Below, one piece after another: positions 11,222 through 21,499 of a stretch of 64,000 nt of DNA (its first letter is position 1; each line of letters opens with the position of its first letter). Origin of the DNA: Trichobilharzia regenti. Taxonomy: Eukaryota > Platyhelminthes > Trematoda > Strigeidida > Schistosomatidae. Location: the NCBI GenBank assembly GCA_944472135.2, contig OX235265.1, positions 92,660,984-92,724,983 of the forward strand, written 5' to 3'. The notes under the pieces were generated by a model. The model did no database searches, was not told the DNA's origin, and saw only the letters and a program-made list of their open reading frames with translations. Position numbers and translations under genes: made by a program.

Positions 11222-11460
11222 TGGTTTGTACGGATTTGATTGGTTACGGGATTTGATCATGAGCTGACATTAGTTAGAGAACTATTGGAAACCAGCTGGA
11301 CGTACTGCCAGACAGCTGTTTCGTCCTAGTTTGGGACTCTTCAGCAGTATGCACTCCCAGTAGTTCCAGGTTTTCCAATGGCTCTCTATCTGATGTCAGC
11401 TCATGATGAAATCCTCCATGCATCAAACAGAAAATCCCTATAAAAGCAATACTTGACAAA
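11222..11460. mobile_element. SINE-T fold-back dimer with intact hammerhead core
   Basis: A minus-strand tail and hammerhead module (11222-11355) is fused to a plus-strand tail (11365-11460), with both tRNA-like heads deleted. The two outer ends are inverted copies of the same tail. Confidence 0.75.
11298..11352 (-). ncRNA. Hammerhead-like ribozyme module in SINE-T, core intact
   Basis: On the minus strand: CTGAAGA core (11338-11344), stem II GTCC/GGAC (11334-11337 with 11323-11326) with loop CAAACTA, GAAA (11319-11322), then stem III ACAGCTGT and a GTC triplet. All conserved core positions of a hammerhead are present. Stem I is weakened by a TGG insertion after the cleavage site. Confidence 0.55.
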
Positions 11461-11575
11461 TATTTGTCTGAAGCGTCAGTTTTTTACCAGGTATCTACTC
11501 CTAAAACCTGGATGCTATATGATGCTCAATTCATGTCCACTTTTACACTCAGTATTACGTACTTACAGGAAAGTT
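11440..11575. repeat. 135-bp segment shared with 46140-46275
   Basis: Directly after the T-SINE tail, the sequence from 'acttgacaaatatttgtctgaa' to 'acttacaggaaagt' recurs at 46140-46275 with modest divergence. It does not belong to the T-SINE consensus. Confidence 0.55.
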
Positions 11576-12160
11576 AGAGGATTTCATCAGGAGCTAACAT
11601 TAGTTAGAAAAGCACTGAAAAATCTGGGAGTACTTCCAGACAGCTGTTTCGTCCTAGTTTGGGACTCTTCAGCAATACGCGCCCACCAACAAGGTTCGAA
11701 CCCAGGACCTTCTGGTTACAAGGCGAGCTCGTATATCAATGACTAGCCCATGAATTCTAACTTCTGCCAATTCACGGCATAGCGCGACCACTAGCCAATG
11801 TCTTCGGGGAGTATTCGTCCTCACAACCGACCTGCTGCACCCTACTGGTCACGACTTATCACTAGCACCCTAAGCAGGTCGTGAGGACAAATACTCTTCA
11901 AAGACATTGGCTGGTATTCGCGCTCTGTCCTGAATTGGCAGAAGTTAGAATTCATGGGCAATTCGATTGGGCCCCAGTGGCTTAATGGTCTAGGAGCTCG
12001 TCTTGTAACCAGAAGGTCCTTAGTTCCAACCCTGGCGTACTGATGAAGAGTCCCAAACTAGGACGAGACAGCTGTCTGGCAATACTCCCAGCTGGTTTCC
12101 AATGGTTCTCTAACTAATATCAGATTAGCAATATCACCAATCCCTACAAATCAATATTTG
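11576..12160. mobile_element. SINE-T inverted dimer, nearly full-length arms
   Basis: A minus copy (11576-11868) and a plus copy (11875-12160) meet head to head around 'cctgctgcaccc/agcaggtcgtg'. Both have tRNA-like block, hammerhead-like module and tail. The minus copy keeps CTGAAGA (11666-11672); the plus copy has ATGAAGA (12043-12049). Confidence 0.85.
11634..11690 (-). ncRNA. Hammerhead-like ribozyme module in SINE-T, core intact
   Basis: CTGAAGA at 11666-11672, GTCC/GGAC stem II (11662-11665 with 11651-11654), GAAA at 11647-11650, ACAGCTGT stem III and GTC triplet, all on the minus strand. Stem I is short and includes G.U pairs. Confidence 0.55.
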
Positions 12161-12660
12161 AAAATAATTATAATTTTTTTAATTATTTCGGGACATATAG
12201 CTAACTGTAGAATCTGATGTTTGATTTATCGGAATGGTGCATATTCTGCGTTCAGTAATCAATCTTTTAAAATTTTTCAGTAGATGTAAGAATTTCTTTA
12301 CTACATGTTTTTCCCAAGATGACCTAAGGATGATAATTCGAATTGAAGAGAAAATAAAAAACTATCATTTTATATTATCAGTTCTAAAGTTTATCTGTAT
12401 GAGGTTCTTCTGATGACAAGGGGGGGTATGTACTTTACTAAATTAAGTTTGCGAGGCTGGCGGGGCGGGACATGAAGTAAGATTACAGAAATAAGAAGCA
12501 AAATGTGGTTAAAATGTAAATGCACTGATTAGAATCACTCTTCATACAAGTATGCACCAGGAAGAAATCAAGGTAACAAATTTAGACAATCAAGAAAACA
12601 TTTTCCAGAATAAACAATAAAAGTATTATTAAATGACATCAGTGAGCCATTGATGTTTTA
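12161..12660. other. Unassigned
   Basis: AT-rich, with a G-run near 12420. Nothing recognised. Confidence 0.45.
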
Positions 12661-13140
12661 TATCAAATCCACTGCATTCCATTAATATTATTATTATCAA
12701 TTTATTCCTATCGCTTTTTCAAGCTGAACATAGGGGGATTCACTATCACATTCACGTTTCATTCTGTTCACTGCAGTCATTTTTAGCTTGCTACCTGATT
12801 GTCCCTAAGCTTCCATTCCCCCCCTCCCGGTTAAGAGTGCGAAATAACCTCCGACTTGTTATTCCCCTTGCGCACTCGTCTCCCAAAGGCCAAATGTTAA
12901 TGTTGTCTCTCTAAACAACCACCCCAGTGTGTGTGTGTGTGTGTGCATCCAATCTATCCCCACTCACGGCTACATTTCTGTTGGGAAGTAGGTTCTCAGT
13001 TGGTCCATTCTCGGAGTTCCTGACTGATTGCTTATATATTTTGTAGCCAGTCATCTGATCGTTATTATGCAGCAAAGGCAGCTGTTGACGAAAGATTACA
13101 GCAGGCTGCTGAAAATGCCTCTGGTGACATGCTAAACATG
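12661..13140 (-). mobile_element. RTE-like fragment, degenerate 3' end
   Basis: It starts at an ATTATTATTATC tail and carries the reverse complement of the RTE 3' end (landmarks shared with 35885-36290 and 51255-51680). A GT microsatellite (about 12930-12946) lies inside. The left end abuts unassigned DNA and the right end abuts the best PLE copy. Confidence 0.55.
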
Positions 13141-15265
13141 TTCAATACACGAGAGCACTGACTGACGTGAAAAATTAAATGTTGATAATCAGAATCTTGT
13201 TCCTGTAAGTTCAGTTCTAATTTCAGGTTACGGAAATTCCTCAGTACGTTTAACCAACGTGCAACTGGAAGTCCTATCTCTGGGCCCTAAATTCTGCGAT
13301 ATAAATTTCAACTCCGACAAACTCCATACTCAGGTCCAGTTTGAAAATCTAATCAGCCAAACGCACGATCTCAGCCCAACTTCTGAAGACGAATTACAGA
13401 GATTCAAGTCAACAATCATGGACTGCTGCCACCAATACTTGAATTCAAAATCAAAAGTCCGCAACCACCTAACGAAGCGGCACCGAGAGGAATTAAAACA
13501 GTTGAGAGATAACAAAGATCTACTTATAACTCGACCCGACAAGGGTGCGGGTGTAGTGCTTCTGAATCGAAGAGACTACATCGAGAAAATGAACGATATA
13601 CTGTCGAATGAAGACAAATTTTCCCAACCTTCCAATGAAAGAAACAAGACGGAACAGATTGAGAAGCAGCTCACAGATGTCTTGAAGAGAATGAAGGCCA
13701 GTCAACTAATCAGTGGGGATATCTACGATCAGATCCGGCCAACAGGTTCAATAATACCAAGACTTTATGGTCTACCAAAGGTACACAAGGTTGGTCTCCC
13801 ACTTCGTCCAATTCTGGATATGTCAGGTTCCCCTTACCACTCTATTGCACAATGGCTAGCAGATATTCTGGAACCTGTAAGGAAGCAATTATGTACACAC
13901 TTCTCCGTGACACCTTCCAGTTCATCGAGTGCATACAAGACACGAATGTATCTAACAAAATTATGCTGTCCTTCGACATCGAGTCACTTTTCACCAATGT
14001 CCCACTCACAGAAACGGTCTGCTTCATATGCAGATATATAGATGACAACCACCTCGATATTGGAATACCGACAACATACTTGAAAGAACTATTATTGAGA
14101 TGCACTCTGAACGTCCAGTTCACATTCAACGACACCATCTACAGACAAAAGGATGGTATTGCAATGGGATCTCCGTTGGGTCCACTACTATCAGATTGCT
14201 TCGTGGCAAGCCTCGAGAGAGGTTCACTAAAGCCAAGCATCGACAATTTGCGACTGTATAAAAGATACGTGGATGACATTTTCATTATTTGTGACAACAA
14301 CAACGACCCCAATCTGCTGCTGAAGACATTTAACAATTGCCATCCAGCAATAAAATTCACTCTTGAAATGGAAAACGAGTCAAAAATTCCGTTTCTTGAT
14401 GTGGAACTGACAAGAAGAGCTGATGGGAGCCTAAGAAGATCAATCCATAGAAAACCTACGTGGAATGGTCAACTAACAAGCTTCTATAGCTGGGTGCCCA
14501 TTCAACAAAAGCGAAATTTAATTAAATCACTTGCTACCCGCATCCGACGCATCTGTAGTCCCGACGTTCTGGAAACAGAATTAGATATTCTGAGAGAAAT
14601 ATTCATCCAAAATGGATACCCAATAAGATTTATCGACAAAAATATGAAACCAATAATTCGGAAAAACGAAACTTTAACTGTGCCTAAAAAAAATCTACAT
14701 GAATTTGGATTTCAAGGGAGATTTAGCAAGCGATATTCTCAAGAGAAGGATCACATCATCTCTGAGAAGAACGTTCTTTGCAGCAACGCTACGAATAGTG
14801 TTCTCCAGTCGCCCACTGATCTGCAGAAGCCTCAAGGACAAGATCCCGCATCTGGCCACTTCTATGTGCATATACCAGTTCACCTGCTGCTGTGGAGCCA
14901 GGTACATCGGTCGTTCGACGCGCATCCTGTCCAAGAGAATTCAAGAACATTATCCAGCATGGTTGCGAAAAGGCAATACTGGTGCAATAAGGAGTGCGAT
15001 AATTGAACACCTGGTCAACACTGATCATTGCATTTCAACGAACGCCTCCTTCAAAGTAATCTACAGAGTCAAGAATAACATATCAAAGGCAATACGGTTT
15101 CGTCTCCTTTGCATCGCTGAAGCTCTGGCCATTCACATGGAAAAACCGGAGCTGTGCATACAAAAGAAGATTACTCAACCACTTCTACTCTCATCGTAAG
15201 GAAAGTGTTTGTCTTGCATTTCCAATCCTGCCTTTAACGTCACTTGCACTGCTTGTAGTTGAATT
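13140..15265 (+). mobile_element. Penelope-like element B, best copy in the window
   Basis: A 5'-truncated PLE with RT and GIY-YIG endonuclease regions. The coding part is described at 13166-15199. The 5' border touches an RTE fragment. The 3' side (15200-15265 and beyond) shows no clear hammerhead core, unlike several sister copies, so the 3' boundary is approximate. Confidence 0.85.
13166..15199 (+). pseudogene. PLE reverse transcriptase/GIY-YIG endonuclease, two frameshifts
   Basis: The polyprotein copies RNA into DNA at a nicked target; the GIY-YIG domain is thought to make the nick. Visible in order: N-terminal block ending LEVLSLGPKFC (13266-13298), the ITRPDKGAGVVLL block (about 13530), GLPKVHK (about 13770), motif A SFDIESLFTNVPL with its Asp at 13975, motif B GIAMGSPLGPLL (about 14155-14193), motif C YVDD at 14266-14277, the FLDVELTR block (14392-14415), thumb, and MCIYQFTC...RYIG (14864-14914) with the His-rich tail LCIAEALAIHMEKPELCIQKK. 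The frame is open upstream from 13166, though the first clear start-like codon is GTG at 13259. Frame changes occur near 13903 (a missing base) and at an eight-A run, 14686-14693 (an extra base). Apart from these I see no stop, so this is a young copy. It lacks roughly the first 100-150 residues expected for the family. Confidence 0.9.
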
Positions 15266-15824
15266 TTAGTGATGAATTAATGGTCACCAAACAGTAATAA
15301 TGATAAACACCTTTTCGAAGGAGTAATTTTATGGAATTACTATGGAATTCTCACTCTTTTGTTACAGCAACCAAATCACTTCTTTTACAGACAAAGACAA
15401 AATAAAAGGAATCTAGAAACCTATAGTTTGTGCTCACTTAGTAACACAAAAAACGCCATCTGATTATTATTTTTTTCAGTAATTCATCGCTCATCACCAT
15501 CCTTGTGCGATATTAATACTCCGATTTGAACATATGCTTACAAAACAGGTTTTAAAAATGCGCGACCAAAAATGACACTTTTCGACAACATTTCAGATGA
15601 TTCAAACGAAATCCAAAAAAGGAGGATTTGGAGGCAGTACGATTTTGATAAAGGGGAAGGGTTTCTTTGGTAGTCCAAAATCTACAAGCGCTCCGTCAAA
15701 GGTCATGGGTGACGAAGGAATTATCACGTTGAATTTGCGTTCGTTAAAACAAATTTTAAAATGAATCGTTTCTTTAGTTCCCAAGATGAATCTGATGAAA
15801 TATATGGTGTTATTCAAGTGTTTG
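15266..15824. other. Unassigned
   Basis: May include the PLE 3' terminal region, but no diagnostic motif was found. No gene recognised. Confidence 0.4.
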
Positions 15825-16175
15825 TTTTGTAGGGATTTAATTGGTCACAAGATTTCATCATGAGCTGATATTGGTTAGAGAATCATTGGAAAACCAGCTG
15901 GGAGTACTTCCAGACAACTGTTTCGCCACCCTAGGTCGAGACTCTTCAACATTACTCAGTCACTGGGGTTCAAAACCAGGATCTTCTGGTTACAAGACTA
16001 GCGACCTCGTGGACCATTTAGCCACTGGGACCCGATCCACTGGCCAGCCCATGAATTCTAACTTCTGCCAATTCACGACAATAGTGCGACCCCTAGCCAA
16101 TGTCTTCGGGGAGTATTCGTCCTCACAACCGACCTGCCGCACTCTACTGGTCACGACTTCTCACTAGAACCCTTG
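15825..16175 (-). mobile_element. SINE-T, near full length
   Basis: Minus-strand copy running from the tail (15830-15870) through a rearranged hammerhead block (15905-15955) and the tRNA-like block to the 5' head, ending near 16172. The hammerhead stem II is scrambled, so it is a dead module. Confidence 0.8.
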
Positions 16176-16488
16176 TGTTAAACTAACACAAGCTTCTAAT
16201 GAATATACTAGTGTACTTTTTATGTGGACCAGGTTTATGAAGTACACCTTATCATTAAATAAACCTTTTTTTCATTCTTTAGAGTTGTAAATGTAACGTT
16301 AGGATTAAAGCTTGTGTTGTTTTATGTGTAGAGTTGTTGGCCTAACTCCAAACTTTTAATCTTTCGCATGTTTACCACCCCCGTCAGGCAAGGTTAAGGA
16401 CTGTGTCACTGGCCAGGAATTGAACCTGATCCATATGTGAACCGTTGTTGGTGAGCACCGTATCCATAATCTATGGACGCTTACAGGA
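16176..16488. other. Unassigned
   Basis: AT-rich. A B-box-like 'aggaattgaacctga' on the minus strand near 16414 could be a SINE relic, but there is no supporting A box. Confidence 0.35.
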
Positions 16489-16489
16489 A

Positions 16490-17270
16490 AAGTATATTTT
16501 ATTGAACTGACAAATAAGATTTTTGTATCAATCCGATACAAAGTCAATTCGGTCAGATGCCTCACGAATAGAGCATGACGTATCTGTACACATGACTTCC
16601 TACAAAATGAGTTAGGATACATACAAAATACGCTGGTCCAAATGGGTTATCCTAGTAGATTTGTCAGGAGACACATGAACACCAAGTACAATAAAGAGAA
16701 ACTGACAACAACAACAACTGTTCGTGAAGCTGCAATTTAATGGGGACGTGGCTAGTGAAGTCTTACATCAGAGATTATCGAGAGCAATAAAACGGACTTA
16801 TACTGCCGCCACCCTTTGTTTATCATTTTCTAGCTGCCGACCAATTATGAATGCTCAAGTGAAAGACAAGCTACCTAGCTGTGCCACTTCTATGTGTGTA
16901 TCTATAAATTTAGTTGCTCTTGTGCAGACAGCTAAATAGGGCGAACAACTAGACAGCCTAACAAATGCATTAATGACCATCTTCGTTCGTGGTTCGGAAA
17001 GGGCCAAATAAAATCTATAGTAAGTTCTGTTTTGGCTCATTTGATTGTGATAGCGGCCACCAAGTGGACAAAAATAGTGCCTTCAAAGTTATCTATCGCA
17101 TTCCATCGAGTCTTTCAAGCGGGAATCGAATCCGTCTTTTACACATAGTCGAAGCTATGGGAATTAATTCGAGAGAACAATCCTAGTCTTTGCATACAAC
17201 AAAAGAAGTTCGTTCTACCGCTGTCTCTCCCTTGCTTAGCCTAGGTGAATTCTATTCAAAACCCTCCCAC
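16490..17270 (+). mobile_element. Penelope-like element fragment C
   Basis: Translations give the thumb (CLTNRA, RICTHDFLQNEL; 16558-16616), VQMGYPSRFVRRHMN (16637-16681), the connector KLQFNGDVASEVLHQRLSRA (16727-16786) and a decayed GIY-YIG domain reading ATSMCVSINL at its start (16879-16911). It resembles the copy at 54480-55280. Stops and frameshifts are frequent. Confidence 0.75.
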
Positions 17271-17572
17271 CCTTTCTTATTTTCCATCTCCTTCGTACTT
17301 TTATGATATTTATTTAAACTCTGATTATCTGTCCACTACATCTACCTTTAGTATTACGTAACTTTTAAGATTTGAACTAATTTATTTATTTATTGAATTG
17401 TCTACATATACACGCGTATTACTACCTTTGTTATTCTTATCGTCACCTGCATAAACCTTATTATTAATATTTTTTTATCATTAAAATCATCGTTATTAGC
17501 TACGTTCAAAACATTTACCACATTATTATTTTTATTGGATCCACAAATTCACCGTCGTTAGTTAAAAAGTTA
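17271..17572. other. Unassigned AT-rich
   Basis: Probably PLE 3' flank; ATT-type low complexity, no motif. Confidence 0.4.
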
Positions 17573-17574
17573 TA

Positions 17575-18162
17575 TATATAAATCTATTAAGAAGACAGTT
17601 GCAGCGAAGAAAATTTCATTTTCGACGAAGTCCTGCAGAAGTATTTTCTTTGGAACGGCTAAGACTTGTTCGAAAGTCTTCTTTGATTTGAGATTCTTGT
17701 CTATAAACCTGGGTGGGAAACTGTTTTCCATCAGGGTTTTTCGGAGATTACTCAGTTCTTCTTCAATCACTTCCTCGCTGCATATCTTCCTAATTCTCGG
17801 GGAAAGAGCGTATATCAAGTTCCTCTTTCTGTTTAGGGGCATGAAGCTTTGAATGTTGTAGGCTTTTTGTATATGGGTCTATTCATAGAGTTGTTGGCAT
17901 TTCTTTCCAGATGGACGTCGAGGAAGTGGAACATTCCGTCGGATTCAGTCTCAAGTATAAATTCGATGTTTAGGTGAGCGTTATTGAAGATTTGAAGTAG
18001 GTATTTTAAATCACAATTCTCACCACAAATAATGAAAGTATCATCGATGTATCTCTTGTAGAGATGAAGGTCGTTGATAGTTAGTGATAAGGGGTTATTT
18101 TCTAAGCTAGCCATAAAGCAGTCAGCTAGGAGGGGTCCTAAGGGAGAACCCCTTCGCTGCAA
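17575..18162 (-). mobile_element. Penelope-like element fragment D (RT palm and thumb)
   Basis: Minus-strand translation begins at motif B (GSPLGPLLADCFMASLEN), passes YKRYIDDTFIICGE (motif C reads YIDD), the FLDVHLERN block and the thumb SPRIRKICSEEVIEEEL. Then, instead of the connector and endonuclease, it jumps after VPKKILLQ directly into terminal sequence (ACTTCGTCGAAAA). So the endonuclease half is deleted. Same sub-lineage as 48147-49480. The 19-base ends at 17591-17609 and 18152-18170 are perfect inverted copies. Confidence 0.8.
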
Positions 18163-18275
18163 CTGTCTTCATATAATCTATGTAAATTAGATTAAAGCCT
18201 GAAGAAGATCTAACTGAAAGTACAATATTGTTCGCTTATATTTCTTGTTTTAAATATCTACTGAGTTATGATATG
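18150..18275 (+). mobile_element. PLE terminal (LTR-like) segment with hammerhead-like core
   Basis: The plus strand here aligns with the 3' end of the 54480-55280 PLE. It contains CTGAAGA (18199-18205) and GAAA (18216-18219), followed by an ACAATATTGT palindrome as a possible stem III and TTC as a possible cleavage triplet. Confidence 0.5.
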
Positions 18276-18970
18276 TGTTGACTGTCGTTTATTTTAACAA
18301 TCACAAAGAAGTGTTTAACTGCCTTGAGATTCTTGGTGATCCTCAGTTGGAATATTTTGAATTTATATATATATATATATATATATATGTTACAAACAGG
18401 TTTGATTGACTGATATGAACGTATATATATATAAAGTCATTGAGTTGTGTCATATGCACACATATCATCATGAACATCAGAAAATCCACTGGCAGAGTAT
18501 TCATAAAACAATTACATCATCAGGAAAGAAAAAAAAGGCAAACTAACCTGACAATTGACAATGACACCTGTCTTCTAGCATTTCTTGCATACAGTCATGC
18601 ATACAGCTAGCCCACACTGATTGACTTGTACAGTGTTGCTTATATATCTGTAACAGTAGAGGAGACAAGCACAGACAAGTTAGTAAAACTATTTTTTTGG
18701 TCCCCCCCCACAAACAAAAACCACACAAGTACATATTAATCAGCCAAACTTACAGAAAATAGTTTCAAAACACGCCAGAAATTTTAGAGGCTTTCTTTCA
18801 ACCCTTCCTTGAGTTTTAAAAAATTTTAATATATAGTATTAATGATTGAGTAGTGTTCACTGAGAAAACATATGTGTTATAATTTTAATAAAAAAAAGAA
18901 ACTGATAAAACTAAAGGTGATTCAGAAGAAAACAAAGTTTCTGTATTAAACAAAATCATCTCCAGGCGAA
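18276..18970. other. Unassigned, with TA tracts
   Basis: (TA)n at about 18364-18390 and 18421-18433. The rest is AT-rich, with a C-run near 18702. No gene seen. Confidence 0.5.
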
Positions 18971-18974
18971 GTAC

Positions 18975-19815
18975 ACACTTTAATTGATGTGTAAAACTTG
19001 GTCACTTTTGTAGCAAGTAATTCAGGTTATAGGTCTCATAGAAATTTTGGATTAATTCAGACGATTACGAGGAAATTAAGAAAGACAGTTCAAAGGACTT
19101 TTAATGCTGGCGAACTACACGTCTTATTCTCTACACGACAGATGGTGCTACCTCGACTGAAAGATAAAGTACCTAGACTAGCTGGTCACTTCAAATTGTA
19201 TCTACCAATTCAACTGCACTTGTAGTGGAGCGAATTATATTGGCCGTTGCTCTAGGAACTTGATTTTTCGTGCTCACTTTAGAACAACTCCATCTATGGC
19301 TAAGTAAAGGTGTAGTGAAACCATTGTCAAAAGTTCGATACTGGACCATCTGGTGCACACTGGCCACAAAGCCAGCATGGAAGAATCCTTCTCTATCACA
19401 TACCAGGTACTGACCAAATAAATTGAAAAAGATATCGAATCACCGCATGCTCAAAACAGCAGAGGCTATGGCAATTCGCCTCTAACAACCAGTGCTCTGT
19501 GTTCGAAAGAAGCAAGTCCAGCCAACCCTACTGCTGCTCTGGGCAGCCTTCAGTTGAGATGATAAATTCATGAATTTGTAATATTATCTTTCCTAATTCA
19601 ACTGGCATTCAGCTTATTGTTATGTTGATGCTATTTAGCTGTAATCTATCAATATTATTGATCTGATGTTATTTAAACAACATTAATGTTGTTCATAACA
19701 CTAATTCATTCATTCATTCACTATAATGCATATATATATCTGTAGAGCCTGATGATGAAGGAGTTTTCGAAAAGCGTACTCTTTGTTCAGTATCCATTCT
19801 TTTGAAAATTTTAAT
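18975..19815 (+). mobile_element. Penelope-like element fragment E (sister of fragment A)
   Basis: From about 19083 it repeats fragment A (6488-7245) with only scattered substitutions: connector QRTFNAGELHVLFSTRQ (19090-19140), the GIY-YIG tail, a short TA tract (19728-19738) and the same 3' core CTGATGA (19749-19755)/GAAA (19769-19772). The coding frame is broken as in A. Confidence 0.8.
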
Positions 19816-19849
19816 GGACATTTTTAATCAGTTAATTCAGACTGTTAGA

Positions 19850-20400
19850 TTTTCGTCAGGAATCAGTATGAGTTAGAGATATCATTGAAACCCATGGCTC
19901 CCAGGAAAGCTGTTCCGTCCAATTTTTCGACTCTTTAATCAGAGTGACCACATGACGTCACTAGAAATGAAGTCGGGACCTCCAAGTCTCTTGGGCTGGA
20001 TGTCAATAAACTCCTGAATTCTTATTTCGTCAGATTTTGGTAAGACGCTGTCCTCACCAGTACTTTCGATGGGTACTAGCGGCACATTGTAGACCCACCG
20101 GTCAAGAAGATGCCTATTGTAGCTTCAGGAAATCCATCCAGTGACCATCAGTAACCTGTTGATTGACATTCAAATCATAGCATAGTTAGGATTATAGTTG
20201 ACAGGGTTAGAAATCAGGGGTCATTGAATTCAAACCCAAGTGGCTGAAAGGCCTAAGCTGATAGCTTAGCTTTGTAATTTGGAGACTCCGGATTCGAACT
20301 CTGGTAAGGTCGTGAATTCATACTGATGAAGATTACTGAAATGTGGCGAAATAGCTGTCTTGATGCTGGTTCACGATGAAGATCTAAACATACTCACCTG
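19850..20400. mobile_element. SINE-T inverted dimer, strongly diverged
   Basis: A minus-like half (19855-20060) is followed by a plus-like half (20225-20400) in which tRNA-like boxes (AGTGGCTGAAAGG; GATTCGAACTC) and a decayed hammerhead block (ACTGATGAAGATTACTG...GGCGAAATAGCTGTC) can still be seen. Confidence 0.55.
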
Positions 20401-20499
20401 TTTATTGGACATGCCACACAGTGAAACAATATATTTTTTTCACTGAATAATGAACTTTAGAACACAGTTTCTTGCTAATAATTATTTATCTGCATGATA

Positions 20500-20735
20500 T
20501 ATTCAATAAACATCCTGCTTTCAACATTCAATGTCCAAAGAATAAAAATCATTTCTAAATTATCCACGCCTATGAACTTCAGTCCCGATAAAAAGAAAGT
20601 ATGAACAGGAATAAAAAGACTACAAAAAGTATACTTCAAAGAAGAAATTCAGAAGATAGTGAAGAAGATAAGATAACACATTTAGAAAATAGCTCAGATA
20701 CAGCACAAAACGCAGCTGCATAACCATACGTTAGA
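20500..20735 (+). mobile_element. Second-lineage PLE, 5' coding remnant
   Basis: The DNA 'caacattcaatgtcc...' and the following 150 bases align with 62675-62800, the 5' coding part of the second PLE lineage (protein there reads FNIRCLKNEIIPKYLRLRAP). Out of frame and full of stops here. Confidence 0.5.
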
Positions 20736-20847
20736 ACAGAATAAGATAACCGTGTTGAAATCTGATATAACAGGGTGGATGAAGAGATTGATGAAGGAAG
20801 CCTTATTTAACGAATCAATAATCATAATGATAACAACAGATATTTTG

Positions 20848-21175
20848 GATTTCATCATAAGCTGACGTCGGTTAGAGAATCATTGGAAAACCACTAGAGA
20901 TTACTGGACAGTTGTATCGTCCAAATCTGGGACCCTTCATTAGTACGCACCCACCGCCAGGGTTCGCACTCAGGACACTCTGGCTACAAGGCGAGCGAGC
21001 CGGTAGACTATCAAGCCATCGAGACTGAGCCATTGATCCAATGGCCAGCCCATGAATTCTAACTTCTGTCAATTCATGACATAGCACCACCACTTCGCAA
21101 TGTCTTCTTTGTTGAGTTACTGTCTCATCTTCCACCTGCTATGGTGTAAAAGTTATGGCTTCTTCCTAGAACCCT
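20848..21175 (-). mobile_element. SINE-T, near full length
   Basis: Minus-strand copy with tail, hammerhead block (20900-20945), B box GGGTTCGCACTC and the 5' head region. The core is of the mutated type. Confidence 0.75.
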
Positions 21176-21244
21176 AGGTTAGCTGCCTGAATAAAGCCAG
21201 TCTTTATTGGGCAACACATTAATTTTCATGTGTTGCTTTTGTAA

Positions 21245-21455
21245 GGAATTTCATTTGATTGGTTGGGGGATTTCATCATGAGCTGAAATCAGTTAGAGAA
21301 CCACTGGAAAACCTGGGAGTACTGGACAGGTTCGGGTCTCTTCATCAGTGCAAATCTGCCGAGCTTCCCAATGGTTCACTAACCAATGTCGGTTCACGAT
21401 CAAATCCTGCAACCAATCAATCAAATCCCTACAAAGCAATACTTGAATAACAGAT
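21245..21455. mobile_element. SINE-T fold-back dimer, short
   Basis: A minus tail (21245-21345) is joined directly to a plus tail (21360-21455). tRNA-like heads and most of the hammerhead block are deleted. Confidence 0.7.
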
Positions 21456-21499
21456 ATTTTTGTGAACAATATTTATATAATGTAAAAAATTGTTTATTG

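Noticed and set aside
13205..13226. Minimal intron GTAAGT...TTTCAG in the PLE 5' coding region
   Set aside because: Only 22 bases long and the frame is open without splicing; more likely chance.
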